Assembly: GCA_947570135.1 (NCBI GenBank)
Contig: CANOTP010000007.1
Span: forward strand, 1 to 64,000
Origin: an uncultured Candidatus Melainabacteria bacterium
Lineage (GTDB): Bacteria > Cyanobacteriota > Vampirovibrionia > Gastranaerophilales > Gastranaerophilaceae
Length of the DNA: 64,000 bases
Reading direction: 5' to 3'
Part shown: positions 36,035 through 44,232 of the stretch, in pieces
Numbering within the stretch: the first letter of the stretch is position 1
Layout of the letters: every line of letters starts with the position of its first letter
Notes under the pieces: model-generated
The model's input: the letters and a program-made list of their open reading frames with translations, nothing else
Database searches by the model: none
Told to the model about the DNA's origin: nothing
Program-made: the position numbers and the translations under genes

Positions 36035-36129
36035 TTTATATCCCTTTTAATACTATATGCCGATTTTAACATAAAAACACACTTTTCAACATTCGAAAAA
36101 TCTGTTATACTTATAAAAAAGGAGAGTTT

Positions 36130-36600
36130 ATGAAAAAGATTGTATTAATAATGGTTGCAGCTTTAATCGGTACATCTGTATACGCTGATGTCAGTATGCC
36201 CGGTGCTCCGAGCTTTGGAACAACGGTTGATACTCAGGATTTAGCTCCGTCTTCTGCTTATAAAAAGCCCGGTTTTGAAAAGCCAGAATCAAAACCAGTT
36301 TCAAGTTTTTATGATGTAGATAAGCCGCTTCAAAGTCCTATAAGCTCTGTTGAAAGCATGGCAAAGGCAATGGCGGTTGCAGAATTGAAGGGTGACAGGA
36401 CAAAATCGAATGAAATTTATAAAAAGATGCTTGAAAAAGGAGTATCAAATGTTCAGGTAGATACTCATATAAATTCTTGTCCTTACAGGAAAGGTATACC
36501 ACCTGTTACGATTGGTGGGAAAACTTACACTGGGAAAAAATGTGTTTTTGTAAAATATAAGTATAATGGAAACTCAACAGGTACAGGTGCTTGTCAGTAG
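36130..36600 (+). CDS. Exported hypothetical protein
   Basis: 156 residues with a signal peptide (IVLIMVAALIGTSVYA, residues 4-19). Proline-rich stretch (45-75), then a helical segment and a C-terminal part with three cysteines (SCPYRKG, KKCVFVKYKY, GACQ). TATACT about 20 nt and AAAGGAG 7 nt before the ATG give a standard promoter and ribosome-binding site. No family recognised. Confidence 0.7.
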   Translation: MKKIVLIMVAALIGTSVYADVSMPGAPSFGTTVDTQDLAPSSAYKKPGFEKPESKPVSSFYDVDKPLQSPISSVESMAKAMAVAELKGDRTKSNEIYKKMLEKGVSNVQVDTHINSCPYRKGIPPVTIGGKTYTGKKCVFVKYKYNGNSTGTGACQ

Positions 36601-36620
36601 TTAGTTAATAGAATAGAAAA

Positions 36621-36652
36621 ACGGACCTGATTTCATTAGAAATCAGGTCCGT
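36621..36652. terminator. Bidirectional terminator
   Basis: Perfect 14-bp inverted repeat ACGGACCTGATTTC / GAAATCAGGTCCGT with an ATTA loop, between convergent genes. An A-run on the left serves the minus strand (fba) and a T-rich right side the plus strand. Confidence 0.9.
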
Positions 36653-36679
36653 TAATTTTATAATATCATCCTTTGGAAA

Positions 36680-37639
36680 TTAGTCTTGAGCGTGGCCTGC
36701 TGTACCTAATACGTCACGCATTTTGTGCATAACCATTTCTTTAACAGCAGTTCTACCAGGTCCCATGTATTCACGAGGGTCGAATTTTTCAGGATGTTCT
36801 ACGAAAAATTCTCTGATAGTTGATGTCATTGCAAGACGTAAGTCTGTATCAATGTTGATTTTTGCTACGCCGTGTTTAGAAGCGTATGCTAACATTTCTT
36901 CAGGAACACCTTGAGCGTTTGGTAAGTTACCGCCAAATTTATTACATTTAGCAACAAATTCTGCAGGAACTGAAGATGAACCGTGAAGAACGATTGGGTA
37001 ATCTCCGAATCCAGCTTCTTTTAATGCGTCTTTAATTTCTTTTAATCTGTCGAAGTCTAATTTAGCTTCACCTGCGAATTTGTAAGCACCGTGAGATGTT
37101 CCGATAGCGATTGCTAAAGAGTCACAACCTGTTTGTTTAACAAATTCAACAGCTTCTTGAACATTAGTATATTTAGCATCTTTAGCATCAACGTTAACGT
37201 CGTCTTCAACACCTGCTAATTTACCAAGTTCTGCTTCAACCGAAACTCCTCTTTCGTGAGCGTATTCAACAACTTTTTTAGTTAAAGCTACGTTTTCTTC
37301 AAACGGGAATCTTGAACCGTCAATCATAACTGATGAGAATCCGCCGTCGATACAAGCTTTACAAATTTCAAAATCAGCACCGTGGTCTAAGTGAAGTGCG
37401 ATAGGTACTGTTGTTGTAGCTAATGCTGCTTCAACCAATTTTAAAAGGTAAGTTTGGTTAGCATATTTTCTTGCACCTGCTGAAACCTGTAAGATAATAG
37501 GTGATTGAGTTTCTTCAGCAGCTTCTGCAATACCCTGTAAGATTTCCATGTTGTTTACGTTGTAAGCACCGATAGCGTATCCGCCTGCTAATGCTTTTTT
37601 GAACATTTCGTTTGTTCCAACTAATTTTCTTTCACTCAT
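36680..37639 (-). CDS. fba: Class II fructose-bisphosphate aldolase
   Basis: 319 residues. Zinc and substrate motifs ALHLDHGADFEICKACIDGG (about 80-99), SVMIDGSRFPFEEN, VSVEAELGKLAG, AIGTSHGAYKF and VLHGSSSVP are all present. Catalyses reversible cleavage of fructose 1,6-bisphosphate in glycolysis/gluconeogenesis. GAAGGAG precedes the start. Confidence 0.97.
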   Translation of the reverse strand: MSERKLVGTNEMFKKALAGGYAIGAYNVNNMEILQGIAEAAEETQSPIILQVSAGARKYANQTYLLKLVEAALATTTVPIALHLDHGADFEICKACIDGGFSSVMIDGSRFPFEENVALTKKVVEYAHERGVSVEAELGKLAGVEDDVNVDAKDAKYTNVQEAVEFVKQTGCDSLAIAIGTSHGAYKFAGEAKLDFDRLKEIKDALKEAGFGDYPIVLHGSSSVPAEFVAKCNKFGGNLPNAQGVPEEMLAYASKHGVAKINIDTDLRLAMTSTIREFFVEHPEKFDPREYMGPGRTAVKEMVMHKMRDVLGTAGHAQD

Positions 37640-37726
37640 TTGAGTTCTCCTTCTTTTACGTATAATATATTACACATGCTTAATTTATAACAAACAAACA
37701 TAAACTTCAACGGGGTTTTATTACTA

Positions 37727-37755
37727 TTGACAAAATATATAAAATCGTAAATAAT
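37727..37755 (+). promoter_or_regulatory. Antisense promoter opposite the 24-residue peptide gene
   Basis: TTGACA (37727-37732), 17-bp spacer, AATAAT (37750-37755). Transcription would begin near 37762 and run antisense through the peptide gene at 37812-37886; no credible plus-strand gene lies ahead of it. Near-consensus elements in a 350-bp gap make this a good candidate for an antisense RNA promoter. Confidence 0.6.
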
Positions 37756-37811
37756 ATGCATGTAGGGGGAACCCTAACGAAGTTCCGTTTCATAAGAGTT
37801 CCACTTCATAC

Positions 37812-37886
37812 CTACAAGAATAATAAAGCAATTTTAAGAGCTGCTATCACTGTAATGATTGCAGCTTTTATTATTCGCTTAATCAT
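37812..37886 (-). CDS. 24-residue hydrophobic basic peptide, candidate type I toxin
   Basis: Reads MIKRIIKAAIITVIAALKIA then LLFL: one membrane-length hydrophobic helix with four basic residues, typical of type I toxin peptides. A very strong AGGAGGTGG site lies 6 nt before the ATG. A TATAAT on the same strand at 37972-37977 would give a leader of about 80 nt. A promoter on the other strand (37727) reads through the gene in antisense. The locus fills the otherwise empty gap between fba and the Sfp-type gene. Confidence 0.6.
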   Translation of the reverse strand: MIKRIIKAAIITVIAALKIALLFL

Positions 37887-37992
37887 ACTTACCACCTCCT
37901 TTCTGACCTCATTCCTTCATAGTCTGTGTGTCAGAGGGTAGTAAGTTGTAGATACTTACCTACTTGCAGTTATTATAGTATGTAATATAAAA

Positions 37993-38577
37993 TTAAAATC
38001 CTATTAATGACGGGTTTTCGTATTCTTGCTCAAGGTTAATATCTTTACTTTTCGGTAAAAGTTCTTTTATGCCGTATTTTGTAACTATCACACTGTCTGA
38101 AACGCAGGTATATACGTAATCTTTGTTCAAAAATGACGAGTAAATCGATTTTGGTTCGGCGCCAAGTTTTATTTCTGCCTCATGCAGTGTCCAGAACCTG
38201 TAAAAATCATGACGCGTTGGGTTTTTGATATTCCTGTTGTAGCGTTCAAGAATTCGTTTGTAATCTCTGGGGTACATATATTCAACATCAAGCCCGATAT
38301 TTTTATTGTTAAACGCTGCCATTACAATGTTTTTTGAATGCGAGATACTGAAATTCAGTTTGTGGTTTTTAAAAACGGGTTTATGATTTTCTGATACAAT
38401 ATCCGTGTTTTCAATTCCGTAAACGTTTTTCGCGATAAATTTTACCAAAAAAAGTCCGCAAAGGTGTTCAAGATACTTATCTCGGCACTTGTATTCTCTG
38501 TTATCGGTGAACTTTTCAAGTGATTCTATGTTAACAGAGTTTAGAAATTCTTCTTTTTTTAAGTAATAGATTTCCAT
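37993..38577 (-). CDS. 4'-phosphopantetheinyl transferase (Sfp type)
   Basis: 194 residues. Motifs LNFSISHSKNIVMAAF, IGLDVEYM (Mg-binding D and E) and YRFWTLHEAEIKLGAE (W-x-x-x-E-A-x-x-K) are the Sfp/PPTase signatures. It activates carrier proteins with the phosphopantetheine arm. It may serve the fatty-acid acyl carrier protein or a secondary-metabolite carrier; no such cluster is in the window. Third gene after the serine hydrolase and LdpA-like gene on the same strand. Confidence 0.88.
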   Translation of the reverse strand: MEIYYLKKEEFLNSVNIESLEKFTDNREYKCRDKYLEHLCGLFLVKFIAKNVYGIENTDIVSENHKPVFKNHKLNFSISHSKNIVMAAFNNKNIGLDVEYMYPRDYKRILERYNRNIKNPTRHDFYRFWTLHEAEIKLGAEPKSIYSSFLNKDYVYTCVSDSVIVTKYGIKELLPKSKDINLEQEYENPSLIGF

Positions 38578-38587
38578 AAATTTTTAC

Positions 38588-39532
38588 CTATAAAATTACC
38601 GAATCAATAAGCGGTTTAGCTACTTCAAGCGCGCTTTTTACAACATTCGGGTTTGTCCAGAAATCACTTCGCTCAACCCACCTTTTGACAATTTTTCTGG
38701 CATAAGACCCGATAGCGACGCCTGAATATTTAATATTACACATTTTTGCAAGTTCGGTTGTTTTTGAATTTGTTCCGCCTGAAAGTATCAAGTATACAGG
38801 CAGGTTTGCGTTTTGGACAATTTCTGCTGTTGCAACAGCCTGGAGTGTTGTTTTATAATCGTCTTCTCCGCCGCTCATAGGAAAGCCGTCTGCCTGGATT
38901 ATTGTTGTATACGGTTTACGGTCTTTTATCATGGTTTTAATTCGTTTAATGAGTGCTTCATCGCTTAACTTGCCGCGGCTTGTACAGATGCTTAAAATTC
39001 CCTCGTAATTATCATTAATATATTCCCATTTTGAGGTGATTTCTTCTTCATCTAAGCCCATTGCGTGAAATTCTATACAGTCAATTCCTTTATCAACAAT
39101 TGAAGGCAGAACTTCTTCAAGGTTTTTTTCCTCAGAAACATAAGAAATAGCTGCGCGTGAGCAGACTTTCCAACATCTGCCGCAGCCGATGCATTTGATT
39201 TTTTTAACCTTAGCGTAATGTATCGCGCCTTGCGGGCAAACAGCTTCGCAAGATCCGCAGTTTGCGCATCTATCGTAGTCTATTACGGCTTTATTAACGT
39301 GCGGGTCGTTTTTTATCCCGACACTTACAGATAGGTAAGCATCATAAACTTTTGCAATATCAAGTGCGTCACGCGCGGCTTGTATAACTTCTTCGTTTGC
39401 AGAAAGGTCGAAAAATCTGCATCCTGCTATTGCATATAGATAAACAAGACGTTTAATTTCTTCAACATCTTCGTTACCTGCCCCGCAAACTAATTTAAAA
39501 CAATGATTAGTATCTAATAATTTTTTAAGCAT
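38588..39532 (-). CDS. LdpA-like iron-sulfur protein
   Basis: 314 residues. Two 4Fe-4S motifs, CANCGSCEAVCPQGAIH (about 84-100) and CIGCGRCWKVCSRAA (about 107-121), are followed by the domain typical of cyanobacterial LdpA (IEFHAMGLDEEEI, IIQADGFPMSGGEDDYKTTL, YLILSGGTNSKTTELAK, YSGVAIGSYARKIVK). LdpA senses redox input to the cyanobacterial circadian clock. A non-photosynthetic host would need it for something else. Its start overlaps the stop of the serine-hydrolase gene. The main support here for a cyanobacteria-related lineage. Confidence 0.85.
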   Translation of the reverse strand: MLKKLLDTNHCFKLVCGAGNEDVEEIKRLVYLYAIAGCRFFDLSANEEVIQAARDALDIAKVYDAYLSVSVGIKNDPHVNKAVIDYDRCANCGSCEAVCPQGAIHYAKVKKIKCIGCGRCWKVCSRAAISYVSEEKNLEEVLPSIVDKGIDCIEFHAMGLDEEEITSKWEYINDNYEGILSICTSRGKLSDEALIKRIKTMIKDRKPYTTIIQADGFPMSGGEDDYKTTLQAVATAEIVQNANLPVYLILSGGTNSKTTELAKMCNIKYSGVAIGSYARKIVKRWVERSDFWTNPNVVKSALEVAKPLIDSVIL

Positions 39533-40689
39533 TATTTCACCATATAGTTATAAATAATTTCAGAAGCCTGTACGATAAAATCTTTACCTGCAACGGAATT
39601 ATGGGGACGATTTGCTAAGATTACTACTATATATTTATTACCGTTTGGCGGAATTACGATACCTGCATCCCCAAGCATTGTACCGATATCGCCTGTTTTG
39701 TGTAAAAATACGGCACCATTACCGAGTCCTGCATGAATCAATCGGTTGTTGTGAACATGTCCCATATAATTAAAGATTTTTGCTCTGGATTCTTCTGTCA
39801 AAAACTCGCTGTTTTCGTCGATATTATAAAGCATATCAGCCATTTCGCGCGCAGTTGTGTAATTTGTTCCGCCTAAATCAGGCAGCCAGGTGTTTACACG
39901 GGTATTTTTTAATCCCCAGCTTCTCATTGATGAATTTACATCAGTCATTGAACCGACTTTTGCCATAAGCATATTTGTTGCAGAGTTATCTGATTCGGTT
40001 ATCATTCGGTTCGCAAGTTCATCAATTGTGTATTGTGCGTTTCCTTTAAACTGTAAACTGCCTGAACCTTCTGTTCTGTAATAATCGGTTAAAGTCATTT
40101 TATCATTTAGTGAAAACTGCCCTGCCTCGATTGATTTAAATACATCAATAAGTACGGGAATTTTTATAATACTTGCTGTTGCGTATATTTTTGAAGCGTT
40201 AAGGTCAATGTAATTACCTGTTTCATAATCCCAAACATAAACAGCAGGTTGAATTGTCGGGTAAAGTTCTGCCAGATTCATCAATTCCTGTTTTAATACA
40301 GGCATATTAACGTTTTCTTTTATCGGAAGCATTTTAGCGTGTTTGCCCTCAGTGCTGTAGCTGAACACGCGCTCTCCTAAAATATGGGAGTTTGCAAGAT
40401 AATTATTTGTCGGAAATGCGATATCTCTTAAATCTGTTTTGATTTTACTGTAAGGTGTCGGGACAAATAGACCTTTTGAAAGTTTGTTGAATGAATAAGG
40501 CATTGCTCCAAACAGCACAAACATAAGAAGTGAAAATGAAATTAAAGCCTTTATGGGGTTTCTTTTTCTTGCTTTATGTTTTTTTCTTCTTACAATTTGA
40601 GGCTGCTCTTGACGGATATAGCGAATTTCTCCATACGAAGGAGTTCGGGTATACATTCTCTCATCGTATCTGCTTGCTAATTTCGGCAT
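39532..40689 (-). CDS. Membrane-anchored beta-lactamase-fold serine hydrolase
   Basis: 385 residues from the ATG at 40689 (AGGAAAGG 7 nt upstream); an upstream TTG is unlikely. A basic cytoplasmic tail and one membrane helix (about 45-65, ALISFSLLMFVLFGAMPYSF). The penicillin-binding fold shows STxK-type SIIK (TASIIKIP), SDN (ITESDNSATN) and KTG (LHKTGDIGTML). The Glu166-containing ExxLN loop of class A beta-lactamases is replaced by PDLGGTN, so hydrolysis of beta-lactams is doubtful; a cell-wall peptidase or similar role fits better. Confidence 0.85.
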   Translation of the reverse strand: MPKLASRYDERMYTRTPSYGEIRYIRQEQPQIVRRKKHKARKRNPIKALISFSLLMFVLFGAMPYSFNKLSKGLFVPTPYSKIKTDLRDIAFPTNNYLANSHILGERVFSYSTEGKHAKMLPIKENVNMPVLKQELMNLAELYPTIQPAVYVWDYETGNYIDLNASKIYATASIIKIPVLIDVFKSIEAGQFSLNDKMTLTDYYRTEGSGSLQFKGNAQYTIDELANRMITESDNSATNMLMAKVGSMTDVNSSMRSWGLKNTRVNTWLPDLGGTNYTTAREMADMLYNIDENSEFLTEESRAKIFNYMGHVHNNRLIHAGLGNGAVFLHKTGDIGTMLGDAGIVIPPNGNKYIVVILANRPHNSVAGKDFIVQASEIIYNYMVK

Positions 40690-40879
40690 CCCTAAACCTT
40701 TCCTCCCCAAACTTATATACCCATGATACCTGAATATAACTCAATGAGCAAGTTATTTACATATATATTTACATTTATACTTTGTAAACAAATGTAACAA
40801 AAAAGCCCTTTGTTGAAATCGGGCATTTCCAAAAAACTTTATATAGAAGAGAGAACTTTAAAAATAAGGAGATGAGATT

Positions 40880-41227
40880 ATGGCATTTTTAGCATTAGCA
40901 GCTCAAAGGAGCGTACTAAATCTACAAAAAAACTTTTTACAACTTCAGTATTTATCAATTTCAAACCAAAACCAGGCAGCGTTAGCGCAAATGTCTTCAA
41001 TTGAAAAATACTATTCCGGTATGAAAGACAAAAACGGTCAAACACCTGATTATACTGAAGATGCGGATTACATTTATTATGAAGAATTAAGCAATCAGTT
41101 AGAAACAGAAAAAGATTCAATTGATTCACAAATGACTGCAATTGATAATGAATTATCAAGTTTGAAAACACTTGTAAACAACAGTATCAAGTCAAGCTGT
41201 ACATTAAACCTTGCAAGTGGCGGTTAA
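40880..41227 (+). CDS. Small coiled-coil protein, unknown
   Basis: 115 residues, AAGGAGATGAGATT before the ATG. Residues 1-40 are Ala/Leu/Gln-rich helix, the last 50 a coiled coil (LETEKDSIDSQMTAIDNELS). This last part is similar to the end of the 609-residue protein at 49752 (IENKEQTLDLKMKNLDTEIS). No signal peptide. The two may share a C-terminal export or assembly element. Confidence 0.7.
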   Translation: MAFLALAAQRSVLNLQKNFLQLQYLSISNQNQAALAQMSSIEKYYSGMKDKNGQTPDYTEDADYIYYEELSNQLETEKDSIDSQMTAIDNELSSLKTLVNNSIKSSCTLNLASGG

Positions 41228-41237
41228 TAGCTGACGT

Positions 41238-42074
41238 TTATGAAAATTTTTCAAAAAGTTCCACGGTGTTGAGCATCAATGACGTAATAGTCATTGGTCC
41301 TACACCTCCCGGAACAGGTGACAGGTATGATGCAATTTGGGATACACTTTCAAAATCTACATCTCCACGGGTTTTCCCGTTCTCATCTTTAAAAATCCCG
41401 ACATCTACCACTACACAACCGGATTTTAACATTTTCCCTTCTATAATATTTTTCCCTACTGCTGAAATAAGAATATCAGCAGTTTTTGTTATTTCTGTAA
41501 GGTTTTTGGTTTTGCTGTGACAAACCGTTACGGTTGCGTTTCTGTCCAGAAGCATTTGGGATAATGGTCTTCCTACAATGTTTGAGCGTCCGACAATTAC
41601 CGCGTGTTGTCCTTCAAGTTCAATACCGTATTCATCAAGCAATAGTAAAATTCCTTTCGGGGTGCAAGGATAAACCGTCGGAGTTTCGCCTGAGAACAAT
41701 TTACCGAAATTGTACGGCGTGAACCCGTCTACATCTTTTCTCGGGCAAATTGCATTCATTATGTTTTCTTTTGAAATATGTTCAGGCAAAGGCAATTGAA
41801 CAAGGATTGCCGTTACTGATTTGTCGTTATTAAGTTCGTCAATTTTTTTCAGTAACTCTTCTTCTGTTACGTCTGACGGGTAATTTATAACTTGAGAATT
41901 AATCCCCAGGTTTTCTGCTGTTTTTTTCTTGTTGTTTACATAAATCTTACTTGCAGGGTTCTCTCCGACTAAAATCACGACAAGTGTAGGCTTGATTTGG
42001 AATTTTTCAAGCTTTTGTTTTAAATCATTTGAGATTTTTTCTTTTAAATTTTTTCCGTCAAGTATTGTAACCAT
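41238..42074 (-). CDS. folD: Methylenetetrahydrofolate dehydrogenase/cyclohydrolase FolD
   Basis: 278 residues. YVNNKKKTAENLGI carries the catalytic Lys, VQLPLPEH, DVDGFTPYNFGKL, VGRSNIVGRPLSQMLL (cofactor site) and SPVPGGVGPMTITSLM complete the family pattern. Interconverts methylene-, methenyl- and formyl-tetrahydrofolate. AGAGGTAAT precedes the start. Confidence 0.97.
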   Translation of the reverse strand: MVTILDGKNLKEKISNDLKQKLEKFQIKPTLVVILVGENPASKIYVNNKKKTAENLGINSQVINYPSDVTEEELLKKIDELNNDKSVTAILVQLPLPEHISKENIMNAICPRKDVDGFTPYNFGKLFSGETPTVYPCTPKGILLLLDEYGIELEGQHAVIVGRSNIVGRPLSQMLLDRNATVTVCHSKTKNLTEITKTADILISAVGKNIIEGKMLKSGCVVVDVGIFKDENGKTRGDVDFESVSQIASYLSPVPGGVGPMTITSLMLNTVELFEKFS

Positions 42075-42101
42075 ATTACCTCTTTTTATAATAAAATTTT
42101 A

Positions 42102-42126
42102 AGATTCTGAATCAAGTTCAGAATGA
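42102..42126. repeat. REP-like palindrome, single unit
   Basis: AGATTCTGAATCAAGTTCAG followed by AATGAC is the reverse-orientation unit of the family at 7863, 30262 and 51594. Lies between the ParA-like gene end and the folD start, 10 bp from the ParA-like stop. Confidence 0.75.
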
Positions 42127-42133
42127 CAAAATT

Positions 42134-42886
42134 TTATTGTTTTATTTGCGGAAGATTTAATCTGAAGTAAAATTCTTTTATTGCCTCTTGAACCGCTTTT
42201 GATTCTCTTGATATAGCATTTTGTTCTAAATTTTTGTCATAAGGGATTACCCCCAGAACATCTAAGTCGTATTTTCTTAAAAGTTCATAAACCGAAGACA
42301 GGTCGCTATCATCAGCTTTGTTTATTACAACGCCCAATTGGTTTCCTGCAGAGTATTTTGAGCTGAATTCTTCAATACGTTTTGCAAGGTGTGCGGATTC
42401 TTCACTCGGATTTGCAACGATTATTGTTGAGTCAATTTCGGTATCAACAAGCTGATTCAGGTATTTTAAATCAAATTCGCAGTCAAAAATTACTATATCA
42501 TAAGTGTTTATAAGCTTGTTTACAGCATCATTGATAAGCTTTGTTACAGGACATCTGCAATCCTTTGAGCCGACAAGCCAAGAAACAATTATATCAACGT
42601 TATCGTCTATTGCAACAAGTATTTCTTCCATTGCCCATTCGATAAATTCCTGTTTGGTCATATCATTGGGAATTCCTGTTTTATACTCGTGTTTACCGCT
42701 TCTGATACCGTAAATCGTGTTTCTGATATCGAGCCCGAAAGTGTGCCCTAACTCGCTTGACAGGTCGTTATCAAAAAGCAGTATTGATTTTTCGGGGAAC
42801 ATTTCCTGCAAAATCTGCATAAATGCTTTTACTATAGTTGTTTTTCCGCTTCCGCCTTTGCCCGTAATCGCGAGTTTGACTGTCAA
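42134..42886 (-). CDS. MinD/ParA-superfamily ATPase (CooC-like)
   Basis: 250 residues, TTG start behind AAAGGATAAGGA. Deviant Walker A GKGGSGKTTIVKAF at 8-21 includes the signature lysine; LLFDNDLSSELGHTFGLD follows and IVIFDCEFDLKYL is the Walker B region. CPVTKLIND has a cysteine also seen nearby as CRC (SKDCRC), which recalls CooC-type metal-cluster insertion ATPases. A role in hydrogenase or other metal-centre maturation is possible but unproven. Confidence 0.8.
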   Translation of the reverse strand: MTVKLAITGKGGSGKTTIVKAFMQILQEMFPEKSILLFDNDLSSELGHTFGLDIRNTIYGIRSGKHEYKTGIPNDMTKQEFIEWAMEEILVAIDDNVDIIVSWLVGSKDCRCPVTKLINDAVNKLINTYDIVIFDCEFDLKYLNQLVDTEIDSTIIVANPSEESAHLAKRIEEFSSKYSAGNQLGVVINKADDSDLSSVYELLRKYDLDVLGVIPYDKNLEQNAISRESKAVQEAIKEFYFRLNLPQIKQ

Positions 42887-42970
42887 ATCCTTATCCTTTC
42901 TTGCTTGTGTCTATATTAAGTTTCTCATCAATACTTGTTTTAGTCAAATTTTTTACAAAATTTCCGCATA

Positions 42971-43008
42971 AAAAAAGAAGGCATTATTATTGTGCCTTCT
43001 TTTTTTTT
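42971..43008. terminator. Terminator downstream of rplI
   Basis: AGAAGGCA (42976-42983) pairs with TGCCTTCT (42993-43000), flanked by A-run and T-run, so it can work in both directions. It lies 13-45 bp beyond the rplI stop. Confidence 0.85.
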
Positions 43009-43020
43009 AATTTTATAAAA

Positions 43021-43515
43021 CTATTCAGCAGTTTCTTCAGTTTCTTCGATTGATTCTTTAACAACTTCTGATGCTGAAACTGAGATAGGTAACTCACATT
43101 TAACTTTTGAAGTTAATTTGATTAACATTGTGTATTCACCAACTTTGTTGATAGGAGCGTTAAGTGAAACAGTTTTTCTGTCAACTTCAATACCTGCTTG
43201 AGCTTGTAATTCTTCAGTTAATTTTTTAGTTGTAATTGTACCGAATAATTTGCCTGATTCACCGGCTTTAGCTGATAAAGACAATGTACCGAAGTTTTTG
43301 ATAGCTTCTGCTTTTTCTAAAGCTTCGTTGTGTAATTTTTCTTGTTTAGCTTTAATTCTTGCAATATTTTTTTCTCTGTTTTCTAAAGCACCTGCTGTAG
43401 CAACTTCAGCAGCACCTTGAGGAAGTAGAAAGTTTCTTGCGTAACCGTCTTTAACGTTAACGATATCGCCTACTTCGCCTAAATTTTGAACTTCTTTTTT
43501 TAATATAACTTGCAT
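43021..43515 (-). CDS. rplI: Ribosomal protein L9
   Basis: 164 residues. N-domain MQVILKKEVQNLGEVGDIVN and VKDGYARNFLLPQGAAEVAT, long connecting helix, C-domain with SGKLFGTITTKKLTEEL. Standard L9, with a slightly extended acidic tail (ETEETAE). AAAGGAG precedes it. Confidence 0.97.
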   Translation of the reverse strand: MQVILKKEVQNLGEVGDIVNVKDGYARNFLLPQGAAEVATAGALENREKNIARIKAKQEKLHNEALEKAEAIKNFGTLSLSAKAGESGKLFGTITTKKLTEELQAQAGIEVDRKTVSLNAPINKVGEYTMLIKLTSKVKCELPISVSASEVVKESIEETEETAE

Positions 43516-43612
43516 TTTACAATTCTCCTTTTGTATTTATATTTCTGCATGTAGCCCTAACATACAACAAAAATAAGATTTTGTCGATAGTTTTTAAATT
43601 AATGTTACGTAA

Positions 43613-43641
43613 ATAAAAAAAGGGCGACTTGAAAAGCCGCC
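43613..43641 (-). terminator. sepF terminator
   Basis: On the minus strand GGCGGCTT pairs with AAGTCGCC (one G-U pair) and is followed by CCTTTTTTT. Lies 55 bp after the sepF stop, before rplI. Confidence 0.7.
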
Positions 43642-43695
43642 AATATTTATCCAAACTATCTATCCTAAACTATCTCTCTTCTCATACCCTAAATT

Positions 43696-44217
43696 CTATT
43701 GTAGAGATGTTCTCCACAAAGAATCATTAAATTTGCTTTGTTGAGGAATTGAATCTGCTGATAATGTTACATTGCTTGGAGCAAATACAAATACCAAATC
43801 CCCGACTTTTTTAGGGTTTCCGTTTAATGCTTGTGATGCACCGCAAACAAAGTCAATTGTTCTTTGTGATTGATCTTTGTCTAAAAGGTGAAGGTTAAGC
43901 ATAACAATTTTTCTGTCTTTTAAGTGTTGAACGATTGTGGCAGCATCGTCAAATGAACGCGGTTCAACAACTACAACTTCATTTCCGCCTCTGTTAATGC
44001 TCGGATGACTTACTACTTTTGATTCGTTTGATTTTTCCATTGATTGGAAAGGTGTATAAGCAGGTTCTGCTACTCTTACCGCATTACCGTCTTCTACGTA
44101 TTCGTAATCATCATCATATTCATCAGAGTCGTTCATATCTACAAAAGGATTTTCTCCGCGAAATCCGTCCATTACGAAATCTACAACTTTTCTGAAACTA
44201 TCTGTTATTGCTGCCAC
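43696..44217 (-). CDS. sepF: Cell division protein SepF
   Basis: 173 residues, GTG start after GGAGGAAAAATCG. An N-terminal amphipathic helix (ITDSFRKVVDFVMDGF) for membrane binding, an acidic linker, and the SepF domain (about 85-160: VVVEPRSFDDAATIVQHLKD, VMLNLHLLDKDQSQRTIDFV, GDLVFVFAPSNV). SepF links FtsZ to the membrane and is found in Gram-positives and cyanobacteria rather than proteobacteria, so it supports the lineage guess. It follows the YggS-type gene as in many cyanobacteria and Firmicutes. Confidence 0.95.
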   Translation of the reverse strand: MAAITDSFRKVVDFVMDGFRGENPFVDMNDSDEYDDDYEYVEDGNAVRVAEPAYTPFQSMEKSNESKVVSHPSINRGGNEVVVVEPRSFDDAATIVQHLKDRKIVMLNLHLLDKDQSQRTIDFVCGASQALNGNPKKVGDLVFVFAPSNVTLSADSIPQQSKFNDSLWRTSLQ

Positions 44218-44232
44218 CGATTTTTCCTCCGT

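Noticed and set aside
37756-37941. 61-codon plus-strand frame across the candidate type I locus
   Set aside because: It is the complement of the better supported 24-codon gene with a strong ribosome-binding site; it has no such site itself and low-complexity content. The plus-strand promoter fits an antisense RNA better.
39532-40689. Class A beta-lactamase conferring antibiotic resistance
   Set aside because: SxxK, SDN and KTG are present but the Glu166 loop motif is not, and the protein is membrane-anchored; resistance cannot be claimed.
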